NCBI RefSeq assembly: GCF_025917685.1 | Contig: NZ_CP089518.1 | Location: 4,601,001-4,665,000, forward strand | Direction: 5' to 3' | Source of the DNA: Bacillus cereus | Lineage (GTDB): Bacteria > Bacillota > Bacilli > Bacillales > Bacillaceae_G | Length of the DNA stretch: 64,000 nt | Part shown: one piece after another, positions 40,443 through 51,169 of the stretch | How the letters are laid out: every line of letters starts with the position of its first letter | How positions within the stretch are numbered: the first letter of the stretch is position 1 | Position numbers and translations under genes: made by a program | Notes under the pieces: model-generated | What the model saw: the letters and a program-made list of their open reading frames with translations, nothing else | Told to the model about the DNA's origin: nothing | Databases searched by the model: none

Positions 40443-40858
40443 AATTTTCGTCTACAAACAACAACACGTTGGTTGAGAAGTTACGCATACTAGGTGAAGA
40501 ATTCCGAAATAAATTTTCCGAATCATCAGTCCATGAGATTAGATAATATCTCCAGACATAATACTGTCCTCGTTTTTTCTCCATTTTGGTTCACCCCGCA
40601 TTATTTAGATGAAATCTGCCTTAAACTAACGGGGCAGGGTAGTTTGATAAGGTAATATTTGGATCAAGATAGATATAAGTAGAAAAATTAATAACACGGG
40701 GGATTTTTTTGAAAAAAATATTGGGGATGTAGATTTTTTTAAAAAGTAGTAAAAAGACTTTGCAACAAATAAATTAATAAGGTTTACTTCAGTAAAATAA
40801 GGTATATTATATTTGTTGAATAGATTCTCTTTAAAGACAAGAAAAGTAGGTGAACAAA
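40443..40858. other. intergenic region with a possible gene remnant
   Basis: About 415 bases with no accepted gene. A short stop-bounded plus-strand frame near 40450-40545 (containing LVEKLRILGEEFRNKF) looks protein-like but has no start, so it may be a remnant. A 92-codon minus-strand frame here has no ribosome site and is rejected. The last part holds the promoter of the small gene at 40859. Confidence 0.4.
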
Positions 40859-41008
40859 GTGGGAAAATATCAATTGGATTACAAAAGTCAGGTAGCTGTG
40901 GCAAAGTTTCATGAAAAACAGACGCCTGCCAAATTTGATAAAAAGCAGCAACTTGAAAAATTGCGTGCGGAGTATTTGAAAAAGAAGCAAAAACAAACAG
41001 ATAAATAA
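40859..41008 (+). CDS. small basic protein, 49 residues
   Basis: GTG 40859 follows AGGTG at seven bases and opens a 49-codon frame ending in TAA at 41006. The product is lysine- and glutamine-rich (KFDKKQQLEKLRAEYLKKKQ), probably one helix, with no cysteine or membrane segment. I do not recognise a family. A terminator hairpin follows at 41127-41164. The good ribosome site and coding-like composition support a real gene. Confidence 0.6.
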   Translation: MGKYQLDYKSQVAVAKFHEKQTPAKFDKKQQLEKLRAEYLKKKQKQTDK

Positions 41009-41126
41009 CATGTTACATTTCCCCTAATTTTCTGTATATGATGCAAACAAACACAAGAAAATAGGTAAGTTATTCATTGTTCAAATATATACAGGCTATT
41101 TTTTCAAACCTCTTACTTAATGAACT

Positions 41127-41164
41127 AAAAAAGTCGATTCCTTGAGATAGAAATCGGCTTTTTT
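41127..41164. terminator. terminator between small gene and MerR gene
   Basis: AAAAAGTCGATTCC / GAAATCGGCTTTTTT stem, between convergent genes. Confidence 0.8.
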
Positions 41165-41936
41165 ATTTAGGTGGACTATACAAACCATTTTTAACCATAT
41201 AACATTCCATTGCTTCATTAAGCCATAACTCTTCTTCCTCTGTATAAGGAGAGGGCATCATCTTATTATATTGTTCTTCTATATCATCTACTTCTTCACT
41301 TAAAGAATACATCGTTTCTTCTCCGACATACTTAAGGGTTGCCTTCATATGCTGATCGACAAGCGTTTGTACTTCTGGATCATCAACATGTTTTCCAAAT
41401 AGCCTTTTTACTTCTTTTGATAAGCGCACAAACTCTTTATCTAGCGCTACCATCTCTTCTTCAGGCTTATTATATAATCCATCAACCAGTTCCTTCGGTA
41501 TATATTCTTCCAGCCATAAGCGTTGTTCGTTTTCTTTTTGGATACTGTTAATTAGACTCATTAATATGCTACTATCTACCTGCTCTTCTTCTTCAAGACA
41601 TATTATCGTTCTTTCAATCGCTTTTATCGAAACTTCAATTTGTTTTTTCTTTTCTTCAAAAGCTTCTCTTTGGTTTTGCAATGTTTCTTTTAAACTTATA
41701 TTCAAATTTTTCACATTGAGCATGACACGAATTTCTTCTAAACTATATCCTAATACTTTAAGACTCACTATTTTTTGGAATGCTAATATATCTCTATCTT
41801 TATATACACGGTGTCCTGAACTCATATTTTTTTCAGGTTTAAGCAATCCAATTTCATCGTAATATTGTAGTGTCCGTATTGATGTGCCTGTTCTCTTTGA
41901 AAACTCACCAATTGAATAACCTTTCTTTTTGCTCAT
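41163..41936 (-). CDS. MerR-family regulator with TipAS-like domain
   Basis: A 257-residue protein. The MerR winged helix (about 5-75: YSIGEFSKRTGTSIRTLQYYDEIGLLKP) is followed by a dimer helix and a C-terminal TipAS-like antibiotic-recognition region (about 150-250: FVRLSKEVKRLFGKHVDDPEVQTLVDQHMK). TipA-like proteins sense peptide antibiotics or multidrug ligands. It is monocistronic; 42001-42077 separates it from the lipase gene, which reads the other way. The target is unknown. Confidence 0.88.
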   Translation of the reverse strand: MSKKKGYSIGEFSKRTGTSIRTLQYYDEIGLLKPEKNMSSGHRVYKDRDILAFQKIVSLKVLGYSLEEIRVMLNVKNLNISLKETLQNQREAFEEKKKQIEVSIKAIERTIICLEEEEQVDSSILMSLINSIQKENEQRLWLEEYIPKELVDGLYNKPEEEMVALDKEFVRLSKEVKRLFGKHVDDPEVQTLVDQHMKATLKYVGEETMYSLSEEVDDIEEQYNKMMPSPYTEEEELWLNEAMECYMVKNGLYSPPK

Positions 41937-42077
41937 CCTACACTCCTCCTAACAATATGTTTACAAAAATCATACTCCCTCACGTAACTGTAGGTTCAAG
42001 CCTTTTTTCAAAAAGAATGAATCAAGTCCCTCACTGCATATATTGAACTATACCTTTTCTTAAGGAGGGCTTTCTTG

Positions 42078-42800
42078 ATGCGTACTCCTTTATCCTTTGA
42101 TAAAGATACTGCCATACTGTTAGCATCTTGCTGCGATCTAACGTATGAACAATATAAACAAAATGGGATTTTTGAAATACCTGATGGATTCCAATATGTA
42201 CAAGGCTTTCAAGGAAAAGTGATTCAAACAATGGAATGGTTTGGATTCATATTAGAATCTGAAGATACAATTATTGTAGCTTTTAGGGGTACACAAACAG
42301 ATACAGACTGGATTATCGATTCACTCGTCAACCAAAGACCATACCCATACGCTTTAAATAGTGGAAATGTCCATAACGGCTTCCTTTCCATTTATGAATC
42401 TTGCCGAGATTCTATTATGGATATGCTCGTATCATTACCAGCCCATAAAAAACTTCTTGCAACAGGTCATAGCTTAGGAGGGGCACTCGCTACATTACAC
42501 ATACTAGATGCACGTATAAATACTGCCTTCTCACAGTACGGTCTTTATACATTTGCCTCTCCAAAAGTTGGAGATATCACCTTTCGAAATTATTATAAAC
42601 TGCAAGTAGCTAGTAGCTTTCGTTTCGTCAACTTATTCGATGTCGTTCCACTTCTCCCTCCCCGAAACATAAATTTTAATGATCGTGATTGGGAATATGC
42701 ACACGTTCATCACAACATGACATTTACGAAAAATACAAAATCCATTATAAATAATCATTCCATTACAACATACAAAACATGTCTGACTTCTCATTTTTAA
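42078..42800 (+). CDS. class-3-type lipase family protein
   Basis: ATG 42078 follows AAGGAGGG; 240 residues. An alpha/beta hydrolase with nucleophile serine in TGHSLGGALA (about residue 130), aspartate in FDVVPLLPP and a likely histidine in the AHVHHNMTF tail. No signal peptide, so it is cytosolic. Substrates are probably acylglycerols or phospholipids, from the class-3 lipase family; the exact ester is not evident. Confidence 0.87.
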   Translation: MRTPLSFDKDTAILLASCCDLTYEQYKQNGIFEIPDGFQYVQGFQGKVIQTMEWFGFILESEDTIIVAFRGTQTDTDWIIDSLVNQRPYPYALNSGNVHNGFLSIYESCRDSIMDMLVSLPAHKKLLATGHSLGGALATLHILDARINTAFSQYGLYTFASPKVGDITFRNYYKLQVASSFRFVNLFDVVPLLPPRNINFNDRDWEYAHVHHNMTFTKNTKSIINNHSITTYKTCLTSHF

Positions 42801-42876
42801 CCAGTAAACAATTGGAAATTAAATATCCTCATACTATAATAATATATGAAATTACTTTTGGATGAGGGGACCTTAC

Positions 42877-43011
42877 ATGTTAAAATTTATCTTTGCACTT
42901 TTTCTTATTGCACTTTTTACGGTTACAGGTTTCTTTACATTTTCATACTTTGCGACAGGAGAATATGATGGAACGGGTATAATATATACCGCTATCCCAT
43001 TTCTTTCTTAA
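42877..43011 (+). CDS. small membrane protein, 44 residues
   Basis: ATG 42877 is preceded by GAGGGG at seven bases. The product begins MLKFIFALFLIALFTVTGFF, a single membrane helix, and ends with a short tail (GEYDGTGIIYTAIPFLS). A strong terminator follows at 43023-43053. No family is recognised; it is too short for usual gene callers but well formed. Confidence 0.65.
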   Translation: MLKFIFALFLIALFTVTGFFTFSYFATGEYDGTGIIYTAIPFLS

Positions 43012-43022
43012 GCAAAATAAGT

Positions 43023-43053
43023 AAAACGAGCTTAATCTCATTAAGCTCGTTTT
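43023..43053. terminator. terminator of the 44-residue gene
   Basis: AAAACGAGCTTAAT / ATTAAGCTCGTTTT perfect 14-bp stem with a short loop. Confidence 0.9.
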
Positions 43054-43097
43054 ATTTTTCTAAGCAATCATATTCCTGTTTTAAAAGTGAATAAATA

Positions 43098-43122
43098 AAG
43101 GCCCCTTCAAAAGAGGCTTTTA
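43098..43122 (-). terminator. candidate terminator of the glg operon
   Basis: AAAGCCTC...GGGGCCTTT imperfect stem with flanking T-run on the minus strand, immediately after glgP. Confidence 0.55.
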
Positions 43123-43123
43123 T

Positions 43124-45532
43124 CTAAAACAGTTTAACAGTATTACCAATTCCCCAAATTTCATTACTGTACTGCAAAATTGTTCGATCACTCGCAAAAT
43201 GCCCAGATTGTGCAATGTTCAAAATTGACATTTCCAGCCATTTCCGCCTATTTTCATAGGCCCTACCGACAGCTTCTTGTCTTTCAGCATATGGGCTAAA
43301 ATCTCGAAGAACGAAGTATTCATCGTTTTGAATAACGAGAGAATCATAAATCGCTTCAAATTCAGCTCCCGACTGTGCAAAGAAACCATTCGTTAACTGA
43401 TCTACTACTTTTTTAATGTGCATATTATGGTGATAATAATCACTTGCACGATATCCACCATTTTGATAATAATGAAGAACCTCATCTGCCGTTAAGCCAA
43501 AAATAAAGCAGGCATCATCACCGACCCGGTCTTTTATTTCAATATTAGCTCCATCTAACGTTCCGAGTGTGATTGCACCATTCATCATGAATTTCATGTT
43601 ACCTGTTCCCGATGCTTCTTTACTCGCAGTTGAAATTTGTTCACTTACATCTGCCGCCGGGAATATATCTTCAGCTAAAGAAACTCGGTAGTTTTCTAGA
43701 AAGATAACTTTCATAAACTGACTTACGTACGGATCGTTATTTACTTTTTTTGCAAGCTCATTTATTAATTTAATAATTTTTTTCGCATAATAATAGCCAG
43801 GTGATGCTTTCGCTCCAAAAATAAAAGTACGTGGGTAAAATGAAAAACTAGTATCCTCTTTTAAACGGTTATACAAGTATAAAATATGAAGAACATTTAA
43901 TAATTGTCGTTTATAGGCATGTAGTCTTTTCACTTGCACATCAAAAATAGAATTTGGATCAATCATGATCCCCATTTTATTATGAATGCGCTCCGCTAAA
44001 ATAATCTTACGCTCTTGTTTTACCCCTGCAAGCTTTTCTTGGAAACTAGCATCGTGTTGAAATGTTTGCAGCGCTTGAAGCTTAATCGGTTCCTTCTTCC
44101 ACTCTGTTCCAATCGCTTCCGAAATAAGATCCGTCAGTTGCGGATTCGCCTTCATTAGCCAGCGCCTATGAGCAATTCCATTCGTTTTATTATTAAACTT
44201 ATCTGGATAAAATTCATAGAACAATCGCATTTCACGCTGCTTTAAAATTTCTGTATGGATTTTCGCTACACCATTAACGCTATGGCTACCAACAATCGCT
44301 AAATGAGCCATTTTCACAAGGTCATGCGCAATAATGGCCATGTCCTCAATACGCTTCCAATCGTACGGATAACGGTCCCAAAGCTCATGACAGAAACGTT
44401 CATTAATTTCTTCAATAATCATATAAATTCTCGGTAATAACGGTTTAAAAATGTGAATTGGCCATTTCTCAAGCGCTTCTGATAACGTCGTATGATTCGT
44501 ATAGGAAATCGTCTGCGTTGTTATGTGCCAAGCTTCTTCCCATGTCAATTTTTCTTCGTCTAATAAAATACGCATAAGTTCTGGAATTGCTAGAACCGGA
44601 TGTGTATCGTTTATATGAATCGCGATTTTTTCATGTAACTGACGAAGACTACCGTGTCTCTCCTTATGCATACGAACGATATTTTGCAAACTTGCTGATA
44701 CGAGGAAATACTGTTGTTTCAAACGAAGTATTTTCCCCTCATCATGCGTATCATCTGGATATAAAAACTCCGATACAGCCTCTGTTTCACGCTTATATTT
44801 CAAAATATCTTTACAATTTTGCGGGAAAGGAACTGGCTCCGCATTCCAAAGTCTAAGCGTATTTACAGTACTTGTTTCATACCCTACAACTGGTACGTCG
44901 TATGGTACTGCCATAATAACTTCTGCATTTGTATGCCTGAACTCTAAACGTCCATCAATTTCTAGCGGTTCAACGTTTCCAAAATAACTTACTTCTACAG
45001 CTTGATCATACCTTCTTACTTCCCAAACATTTTCATGAAGAAGCCACTGTTCTGGAAATTCTACTTGATAGCCATCAACAATTTTTTGATCAAACAGGCC
45101 ATGCTTATAACGAATACCACAGCCATGTCCTGGTAAGTTTAAAGAAGCAAGCGAGTCGAGAAAACAGGCTGCTAATCGTCCAAGTCCACCATTTCCAAGT
45201 CCTGCATCTGCTTCAACCTCTTCTAACTCGTGCAAAGAAATCCCAAGTTCAGAAAGCCCCTTTTCACATACATCCCTGATACCTAAGTTTAATATGTTAC
45301 TTCCAAGCAAACGCCCAAGTAAAAATTCAATGGATAAGTAATACATTTGCTTTTGGTCTCCAGACCGATAACTTTCATTCGTTGCAATCCATTGACTATT
45401 CATATACTCACGTACCATATGACCGAGCGTATTATACTGATCACGAGTTGTAGAATCTTTGAAACTTTTCCCATACATCGTTTCTAATTTTTCTAGAAAA
45501 GCGGATTTGAAGCTTTCAACATGAGTAAACAT
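43124..45532 (-). CDS. glgP: glycogen phosphorylase
   Basis: An 802-residue GT35 phosphorylase of standard length. The PLP-binding lysine is in EASGTGNMKFMMNG; the N-terminal GNGGLGRLAACFLDS and KVNNDPYVSQFMKVIFLENYRVSLAE are family blocks. It releases glucose 1-phosphate from glycogen. It is the last gene of glgBCDAP, 18 bases after glgA, so breakdown and synthesis are encoded together, as in B. subtilis. Confidence 0.97.
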   Translation of the reverse strand: MFTHVESFKSAFLEKLETMYGKSFKDSTTRDQYNTLGHMVREYMNSQWIATNESYRSGDQKQMYYLSIEFLLGRLLGSNILNLGIRDVCEKGLSELGISLHELEEVEADAGLGNGGLGRLAACFLDSLASLNLPGHGCGIRYKHGLFDQKIVDGYQVEFPEQWLLHENVWEVRRYDQAVEVSYFGNVEPLEIDGRLEFRHTNAEVIMAVPYDVPVVGYETSTVNTLRLWNAEPVPFPQNCKDILKYKRETEAVSEFLYPDDTHDEGKILRLKQQYFLVSASLQNIVRMHKERHGSLRQLHEKIAIHINDTHPVLAIPELMRILLDEEKLTWEEAWHITTQTISYTNHTTLSEALEKWPIHIFKPLLPRIYMIIEEINERFCHELWDRYPYDWKRIEDMAIIAHDLVKMAHLAIVGSHSVNGVAKIHTEILKQREMRLFYEFYPDKFNNKTNGIAHRRWLMKANPQLTDLISEAIGTEWKKEPIKLQALQTFQHDASFQEKLAGVKQERKIILAERIHNKMGIMIDPNSIFDVQVKRLHAYKRQLLNVLHILYLYNRLKEDTSFSFYPRTFIFGAKASPGYYYAKKIIKLINELAKKVNNDPYVSQFMKVIFLENYRVSLAEDIFPAADVSEQISTASKEASGTGNMKFMMNGAITLGTLDGANIEIKDRVGDDACFIFGLTADEVLHYYQNGGYRASDYYHHNMHIKKVVDQLTNGFFAQSGAEFEAIYDSLVIQNDEYFVLRDFSPYAERQEAVGRAYENRRKWLEMSILNIAQSGHFASDRTILQYSNEIWGIGNTVKLF

Positions 45533-45550
45533 TTATTCACCACCTCAATG

Positions 45551-46981
45551 TTATTCCATGAGACTTTTATACAATTTCTTGTACGCAAGAGCCGATTTCC
45601 CCCAGCTATAATCTTCAGTCATCGCTTGCTTTACAAGCCTATCCCATACCGGTTTATCTTGATAAAACTCAATTGCACGAAGAACCGTATGTAACATGTC
45701 ATGTGCATTAAAGTTCGTAAAGCTAAAGCCATTTCCAATTCCAGTTTCTTCATCATAAGAATGTACAGTATCATTTAATCCACCTGTTTCTCTTACAATT
45801 GGAATCGTGCCATATGCTAGTGCAATAAGTTGTCCAAGGCCACACGGTTCAAACAGCGATGGCATTAAAAACAAATCGCTTCCCGCATATACTTGGTGCG
45901 CTAACTCTTCATTAAATCCGATATATACTTTTACCTTTTCTGGATATTCGTATGCCATCCATTCAAAGAACTGCTCGTATTCAGAATCGCCTGACCCTAA
46001 AATAATACATTGTACATCTTCTTCCATTATTTCGCGGAATACAGTACGTACTAGATCAAGCCCCTTTTGCTTCGTTAATCGTGTTACCATCGAAATAACT
46101 GGCGTATCTTCTTTTTCTGGCAAACCAAAATAACGCTGCAATGCACGTTTATTTTCATTCTTTCCATCTAATGACTCTGCACTATACTGAGCAGTAATAT
46201 ACGAATCTGTTTCTGGATTATATACGCTCGTATCAATTCCATTTACAATGCCACTAAGCTTATCGTTATTCTTTCGTAACAATCCATCTAACTTCTCACC
46301 GAAAAACTCATATTGAATCTCTTCTTTATATGTCGGGCTAACCGCTGTAATTTGGTCAGATGCGATAATACCGCCTTTCATAAAGTTCACGTTTCCATAA
46401 AACTCAAGCTGTTCACTATGAAAATATTCATGACCAAGCTCCAGTAAGTCGTACATCACTTCAGGAGGAAATACACCTTGGAACTGCAAGTTATGAATCG
46501 TATATACCGTTTTAATATGCTCATATAACGGGTTATCTTGATACTTTTCACGAAGCAAGAAATTAACCATAGCTGTATGCCAATCATGGCTATGAAGAAC
46601 ATCTACTTCGAAATCAAGATGCGGAATACACTCTAAAACTGCTTTTGAAAAATAAGAAAAACGCTCCCCATCATCATAATGACCATATAGAGAATCTCTC
46701 TTAAAATAATATTCATTATCTATTAAGTAATACGTAATCCCATCCTGCTCACCTTTTAAAATCCCGCAATATTGGTTTCTCCATCCAAGAGGGACGTTAA
46801 TTACTTTATGTAGCGTACATCCTTCTCTTAGCTCTTTCGGGATAAGACTGTAGTTCGGAAGTATAATGCGAACATTTACTCCTAATTTTTTTAATTCTTT
46901 TGGGAGCGCTCCTGCTACATCAGCTAGACCTCCCGATTTCACAAACGGTACACATTCTGATACTGCAAATAAAATATTCAC
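45551..46981 (-). CDS. glgA: glycogen synthase (ADP-glucose)
   Basis: Starts most likely at GTG 46981 (M-NILFAVSE), giving 476 residues, the normal length; a further GTG at 46993 adds four odd residues. GT5 family: KSGGLADV binds ADP-glucose, and the C-terminal [25 protein letters not shown] is the GT-B catalytic block. It extends glycogen chains. A short bcr-like repeat (47054-47092) separates it from glgD. Confidence 0.95.
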   Translation of the reverse strand: MNILFAVSECVPFVKSGGLADVAGALPKELKKLGVNVRIILPNYSLIPKELREGCTLHKVINVPLGWRNQYCGILKGEQDGITYYLIDNEYYFKRDSLYGHYDDGERFSYFSKAVLECIPHLDFEVDVLHSHDWHTAMVNFLLREKYQDNPLYEHIKTVYTIHNLQFQGVFPPEVMYDLLELGHEYFHSEQLEFYGNVNFMKGGIIASDQITAVSPTYKEEIQYEFFGEKLDGLLRKNNDKLSGIVNGIDTSVYNPETDSYITAQYSAESLDGKNENKRALQRYFGLPEKEDTPVISMVTRLTKQKGLDLVRTVFREIMEEDVQCIILGSGDSEYEQFFEWMAYEYPEKVKVYIGFNEELAHQVYAGSDLFLMPSLFEPCGLGQLIALAYGTIPIVRETGGLNDTVHSYDEETGIGNGFSFTNFNAHDMLHTVLRAIEFYQDKPVWDRLVKQAMTEDYSWGKSALAYKKLYKSLME

Positions 46982-47053
46982 TTGTTGTCCCACTGCACGA
47001 AAAGTTTTTATTACTCCTCTTGCAGCTTCCTCCCTTCGAGTTTTCGTTTAAAT

Positions 47054-47092
47054 TAAAACTTTAATCAGTGGAGGGTATCCCTCCACTGATTT
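47054..47092. repeat. bcr-like repeat, short copy between glgD and glgA
   Basis: ACTTTAATCAGTGG and the CAGTGGAGGG / CCCTCCACTG hairpin are shared with the repeats at 6745-6872 and 56479-56570. It lies within the operon as an RNA hairpin and touches the glgD stop. Confidence 0.75.
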
Positions 47093-48126
47093 TAAGAATA
47101 ACTATTAATCGTACTGTTTTGTACGCTTCCTTTTTCTACAACATATGGCTCATCAGCACTTCCTTTTAACACTACGCCATCGCCAAGTTTCACATCTTTA
47201 TCAATAATAACACCGTCTATTATACAATTATCTCCAATTTGGCTCTTTTGCATAATAATACTATTACGAACAATTGAACCCTTTCCAATTTTAACAGAAC
47301 GGGAGACAACACTATTTTCCACTTCACCTTCAATAATACTGCCGTTTGCAATCATCGTATTTTTCACTACTGCACCCTTCATGTAACGAGTTGGTGGCTC
47401 ATCTTTTACTTTCGTAAAGATTGGTGCTTCTTTCTTAAATAATTGCTTCCAAATAGAAGGTTGCAAAATTTCTAAGCTATGTTTATAGTAACTTTCAATC
47501 GAATCAATAATAGCTACATATCCTGTATGCTCGTACGTAGCGATATGTAGTGATTTTCCGCGCTTTTCTCTCACTACATCAAATAAACTGTATTGCTCCA
47601 CATCTTTATATGTCTCAAATAAATCTAACAATAATTGTTTCTTTAACACATATGTTTGAAGCGAAATGCCTTCATGACAAACCTCGGTAATATCAGCTGA
47701 CGTATGTATATGTCGCTCTAACACTGCTTGAAAATTTAATGCCGTTACGAGATGGCTATTCGTAATAACAACGTATTCTTCTCTGCTTCTTAGAAAATAA
47801 TCAATATGCCTTCTAAAATGTGCAAAAGACCCAAACTCATCTTGGTCACATTGGCAATTTGGTGGGAATAAAAACAGTCCGTCTCGTTTTCTATCTAAAT
47901 CCCACTGTTTCCCTGAACCTACATGATCCATTAAAGAACGATTTTTATGACTTGTAAAAACCGCTACGCTATGAATATTAGAATTCACCATATTTGAAAG
48001 CATGAAATCAATGAGTCGGTAACGGCCCCCAAACGGTAACGCCGCTAATGAACGATGCCCTGTTACTTTCTTTAAGGAAGGAAAACTTCCCGTTGCATTA
48101 ATAATTCCTAACATTTTTTCTCCCAT
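47092..48126 (-). CDS. glgD: GlgD subunit of glucose-1-phosphate adenylyltransferase
   Basis: A 344-residue protein: nucleotidyltransferase domain with FGGRYRLIDFMLSNMVNS, then a left-handed beta-helix (VVKNTMIANGSIIEGEV...). The GGGxGxRL loop of the catalytic GlgC is replaced at its start (IINATGSFPSL), so it is the regulatory, probably non-catalytic, partner of GlgC in Bacillus. 18 bases downstream of glgC. Confidence 0.93.
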   Translation of the reverse strand: MGEKMLGIINATGSFPSLKKVTGHRSLAALPFGGRYRLIDFMLSNMVNSNIHSVAVFTSHKNRSLMDHVGSGKQWDLDRKRDGLFLFPPNCQCDQDEFGSFAHFRRHIDYFLRSREEYVVITNSHLVTALNFQAVLERHIHTSADITEVCHEGISLQTYVLKKQLLLDLFETYKDVEQYSLFDVVREKRGKSLHIATYEHTGYVAIIDSIESYYKHSLEILQPSIWKQLFKKEAPIFTKVKDEPPTRYMKGAVVKNTMIANGSIIEGEVENSVVSRSVKIGKGSIVRNSIIMQKSQIGDNCIIDGVIIDKDVKLGDGVVLKGSADEPYVVEKGSVQNSTINSYS

Positions 48127-48144
48127 TCATTTCATCCCCCTTTT

Positions 48145-49275
48145 CTATTTCCCTTCAGCAATTAATACTACATCGTCAACATTTTTTTCTGGACGAATGA
48201 TTGTTCCATCTTCAATAACCATTTCCGATCCAACGATCGCTCTTTCAATCACAACATTTTTTCCAATCTTTGCCCCTGGCATAACGACGGAATCAATAAC
48301 CATACTACCTTCTTCCACCGTTACTCCTTGGAATAACACAGAATGCTTCACGTCCCCTTCAATGATGCATCCTTCATTAATAAGCGATTCTTCTACTTTT
48401 GCCTGTTCTGCAATATATTGAGGTGGCTCATTTGGATTCACAGAATAAATGCGCCAATTACGATCGTTCAAGTTCAACGATGTTTCATCACGAAGTAAAT
48501 CCATATTCGCTTCCCATAAGCTTTTCACCGTTCCAACATCTTTCCAATATCCTTCAAACGGATACGCCATCAACTTTTTCCCTTCATCTAATAAAAGCGG
48601 AAGTACATCTTTTCCGAAATCATTACTAGATTCAGGATTTCTTGCATCCATTTCTAAATACTCTTTCAAAATTGCCCAGTTAAAAATATAGATTCCCATT
48701 GATGCAAGATTACTTCTTGGAAATTGCGGTTTCTCTTCAAACTCAACAATCTCCATCTCTTCATTTGTATTCATAATGCCAAAGCGACTCGCTTCATCCC
48801 AAGGCACTTCAATAACAGAAATTGAAACGTCCGCTTCTTTTTCAACATGGTAATCTAGCATTTTACTGTAATCCATTTTATAAATATGATCTCCTGATAA
48901 AATAAGGACATACTCTGGTTCATACTGACTTAAATAGTTTAAGTTTTGATAAATGGCACTTGCCGTACCTGTGTACCACTTCACACCTGAAGACTCCGCA
49001 TAAGGAGGTAATACTGTGACTCCACCGTTTACTCGGTCTAAATCCCAAGCATTGCCGATTCCGATATAATTATGAAGTTCGAGTGGTTGATATTGTGTTA
49101 AAATCCCCACCGTTTCAATACCGGAGTTTGCGCAGTTACTTAACGTAAAATCAATAATGCGATATTTACCACCAAATGGAACAGCTGGCTTAGCTAAATT
49201 TTTTGTTAATGCACTTAAACGACTACCTTTTCCCCCTGCTAGTAACATTGCTACGCACTTTTGTTTTTGAGCCAT
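48145..49275 (-). CDS. glgC: glucose-1-phosphate adenylyltransferase, catalytic subunit
   Basis: A 376-residue enzyme with the nucleotide loop [28 protein letters not shown], the ADP-glucose site [10 protein letters not shown] and [11 protein letters not shown], then beta-helix repeats. It makes ADP-glucose. Its start lies 53 bases inside the end of glgB, an overlap far longer than usual, so the branching-enzyme tail is coded across its own start site. Confidence 0.96.
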   Translation of the reverse strand: MAQKQKCVAMLLAGGKGSRLSALTKNLAKPAVPFGGKYRIIDFTLSNCANSGIETVGILTQYQPLELHNYIGIGNAWDLDRVNGGVTVLPPYAESSGVKWYTGTASAIYQNLNYLSQYEPEYVLILSGDHIYKMDYSKMLDYHVEKEADVSISVIEVPWDEASRFGIMNTNEEMEIVEFEEKPQFPRSNLASMGIYIFNWAILKEYLEMDARNPESSNDFGKDVLPLLLDEGKKLMAYPFEGYWKDVGTVKSLWEANMDLLRDETSLNLNDRNWRIYSVNPNEPPQYIAEQAKVEESLINEGCIIEGDVKHSVLFQGVTVEEGSMVIDSVVMPGAKIGKNVVIERAIVGSEMVIEDGTIIRPEKNVDDVVLIAEGK

Positions 49276-51160
49276 CTTGTTTTTTGCTCCCCTTTCTCGT
49301 CTTCACTGGTCGTAATATGGATACGCCAAATGGTGGAATTGTAATTTCTACATGTGCTGCTTGATTATGATATGGCTCTAGAATCGTCTTGAGACGTTTC
49401 TTATTCACTTGCCCCGATCCGCCATATTGCTCAGCATCACTGTTTAAAATCTCGTTATAATACTCGAAATCTGGTACACCTACTTTATAGTTTTCATATG
49501 TAGCTTTCGTAAAATTACATACGACAACTAACGCATCTTCCTGCTTATCCCCTTGGCGGATAAACGAGAAAATACTTTGCTCTTTATTATTAGCATCAAT
49601 CCACTGAAATCCTTCAGGCGAGTGATCTAACTGCCAAAGTGGTTTTGAGCGCTTATACAATGCTATGAGCTCTTTAAAGTAATCATGCATATTACGATGC
49701 ATTTCAAAATCATGTAAATTCCAATCTAAATCTTCAAGATCTTTCCACTCATCAAATTGGCCAAATTCTCCACCCATAAAGAGTAATTTTTTACCTGGAT
49801 GAGTAAAGAAATATCCATATAATAAACGAAGCTGAGCAAACTTATCCCAGTAATCTCCCGGCATTTTATTTAATAACGACTTTTTCCCATGAACGACTTC
49901 ATCATGAGAAAGCGGCAATATGAAGTTTTCAGAGTGAGCATATAATAAAGAGAATGTCATTTTCTCATGAATGTATTTCCGGTACTCTGGTGCACATTCC
50001 ATATATTTCAGCACGTCATTCATCCAACCCATATTCCATTTATAATTGAATCCAAGTCCACCCTCGTATGTTGGAGCTGTTACAAGCGGCCAAGCTGTTG
50101 AATCTTCTGCTGTCATAAGAAATTCTTCATCTTCTGCAAACACAGCTTCATTTAACTCTCGTAAGAAAGAAACAGCGTATTCATTGCTTTGCTCTTTTCC
50201 TTCTTTATTCCAGTACAGCATATTCGCAACTGCATCTACCCTGAAACCATCAATATGGAAATACCTCATCCAAAATAATGCATTTGAAATTAAGAAATTA
50301 CGTACTTCTCTCTTCCCTAAATCAAAATTAACAGTTCCCCATACCAGGTTTTCTTGTACATCTATATCTTTATATTCATAAGTCGGTGTCCCATCAAACA
50401 AATATAAACCGTGAGCATCTTTACAAAAATGCCCCGGCACCCAATCTAAAATGACACCGATTCCATATTTATGACATTCATCGACAAAATACATCAAATC
50501 ATGTGGCGTGCCGAATCTACTTGTCGCTGCATAATATCCTGTTCCTTGATATCCCCAAGAACGATCATATGGATGCTCAACAAGCGGCATAATTTCAATA
50601 TGTGTAAATTGATGTTCCACCACATAAGGAATAAGCTCCTCGGCCATTTCTCTGTAAGAATACAGAGCGCCATCTTCTTTCTTTTTCCAAGAACCGAAAT
50701 GTAATTCATAAACTGTCATCGCTTCTTTATAAATCGATTTTTTCTTTCTCTTACGAATCCAGTTTTTATCATTCCATTCATATCCCTCTATATCAAAAAC
50801 TACAGATGCCGTATTTGGTCTTACTTCTGCATATACTGCGTAAGGATCTGCTTTTAAAATAACGGCACCGTCCATCGTTTCAATCGCATACTTGTATATC
50901 TCATTCTCTGCAATATGCGGTACAAACAAGGACCAAATCCCATCTTCTGTCACTTGTAGCATCTTATGTTGCTCATAATCCCATTCATTAAAATCTCCAA
51001 CAACACTCATTGCTTTCGCATGAGGAGCCCATACTGTGAATCGTACACCTCGCATGCCATCTTCCGTCACAATATGTGCCCCAAAGATGTTATAACTGTC
51101 ATAGTACTTTTCTGTATGAAACTCATCTCGTTTCACTTCTTCACAATTTATTACATCCAA
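49223..51160 (-). CDS. glgB: 1,4-alpha-glucan branching enzyme
   Basis: The start is most likely TTG 51160, six bases after GAGGTG, giving 645 residues; GTG 51169 is upstream but lies inside the ribosome site. An N-terminal CBM48 domain (about 30-115) and GH13 barrel follow: [12 protein letters not shown] (nucleophile Asp), [10 protein letters not shown] (acid Glu) and [12 protein letters not shown]. The basic tail ([20 protein letters not shown]) overlaps glgC. It is first in the operon and makes alpha-1,6 branches. Confidence 0.95.
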   Translation of the reverse strand: MDVINCEEVKRDEFHTEKYYDSYNIFGAHIVTEDGMRGVRFTVWAPHAKAMSVVGDFNEWDYEQHKMLQVTEDGIWSLFVPHIAENEIYKYAIETMDGAVILKADPYAVYAEVRPNTASVVFDIEGYEWNDKNWIRKRKKKSIYKEAMTVYELHFGSWKKKEDGALYSYREMAEELIPYVVEHQFTHIEIMPLVEHPYDRSWGYQGTGYYAATSRFGTPHDLMYFVDECHKYGIGVILDWVPGHFCKDAHGLYLFDGTPTYEYKDIDVQENLVWGTVNFDLGKREVRNFLISNALFWMRYFHIDGFRVDAVANMLYWNKEGKEQSNEYAVSFLRELNEAVFAEDEEFLMTAEDSTAWPLVTAPTYEGGLGFNYKWNMGWMNDVLKYMECAPEYRKYIHEKMTFSLLYAHSENFILPLSHDEVVHGKKSLLNKMPGDYWDKFAQLRLLYGYFFTHPGKKLLFMGGEFGQFDEWKDLEDLDWNLHDFEMHRNMHDYFKELIALYKRSKPLWQLDHSPEGFQWIDANNKEQSIFSFIRQGDKQEDALVVVCNFTKATYENYKVGVPDFEYYNEILNSDAEQYGGSGQVNKKRLKTILEPYHNQAAHVEITIPPFGVSILRPVKTRKGSKKQDGSKTKVRSNVTSRGKR

Positions 51161-51169
51161 TATGTTCAC

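Noticed and set aside
40626..40904. 92-codon minus-strand frame
   Set aside because: Phe/Leu/Ile-rich translation of A+T-rich DNA without a ribosome site; the opposite strand has the better small gene at 40859.
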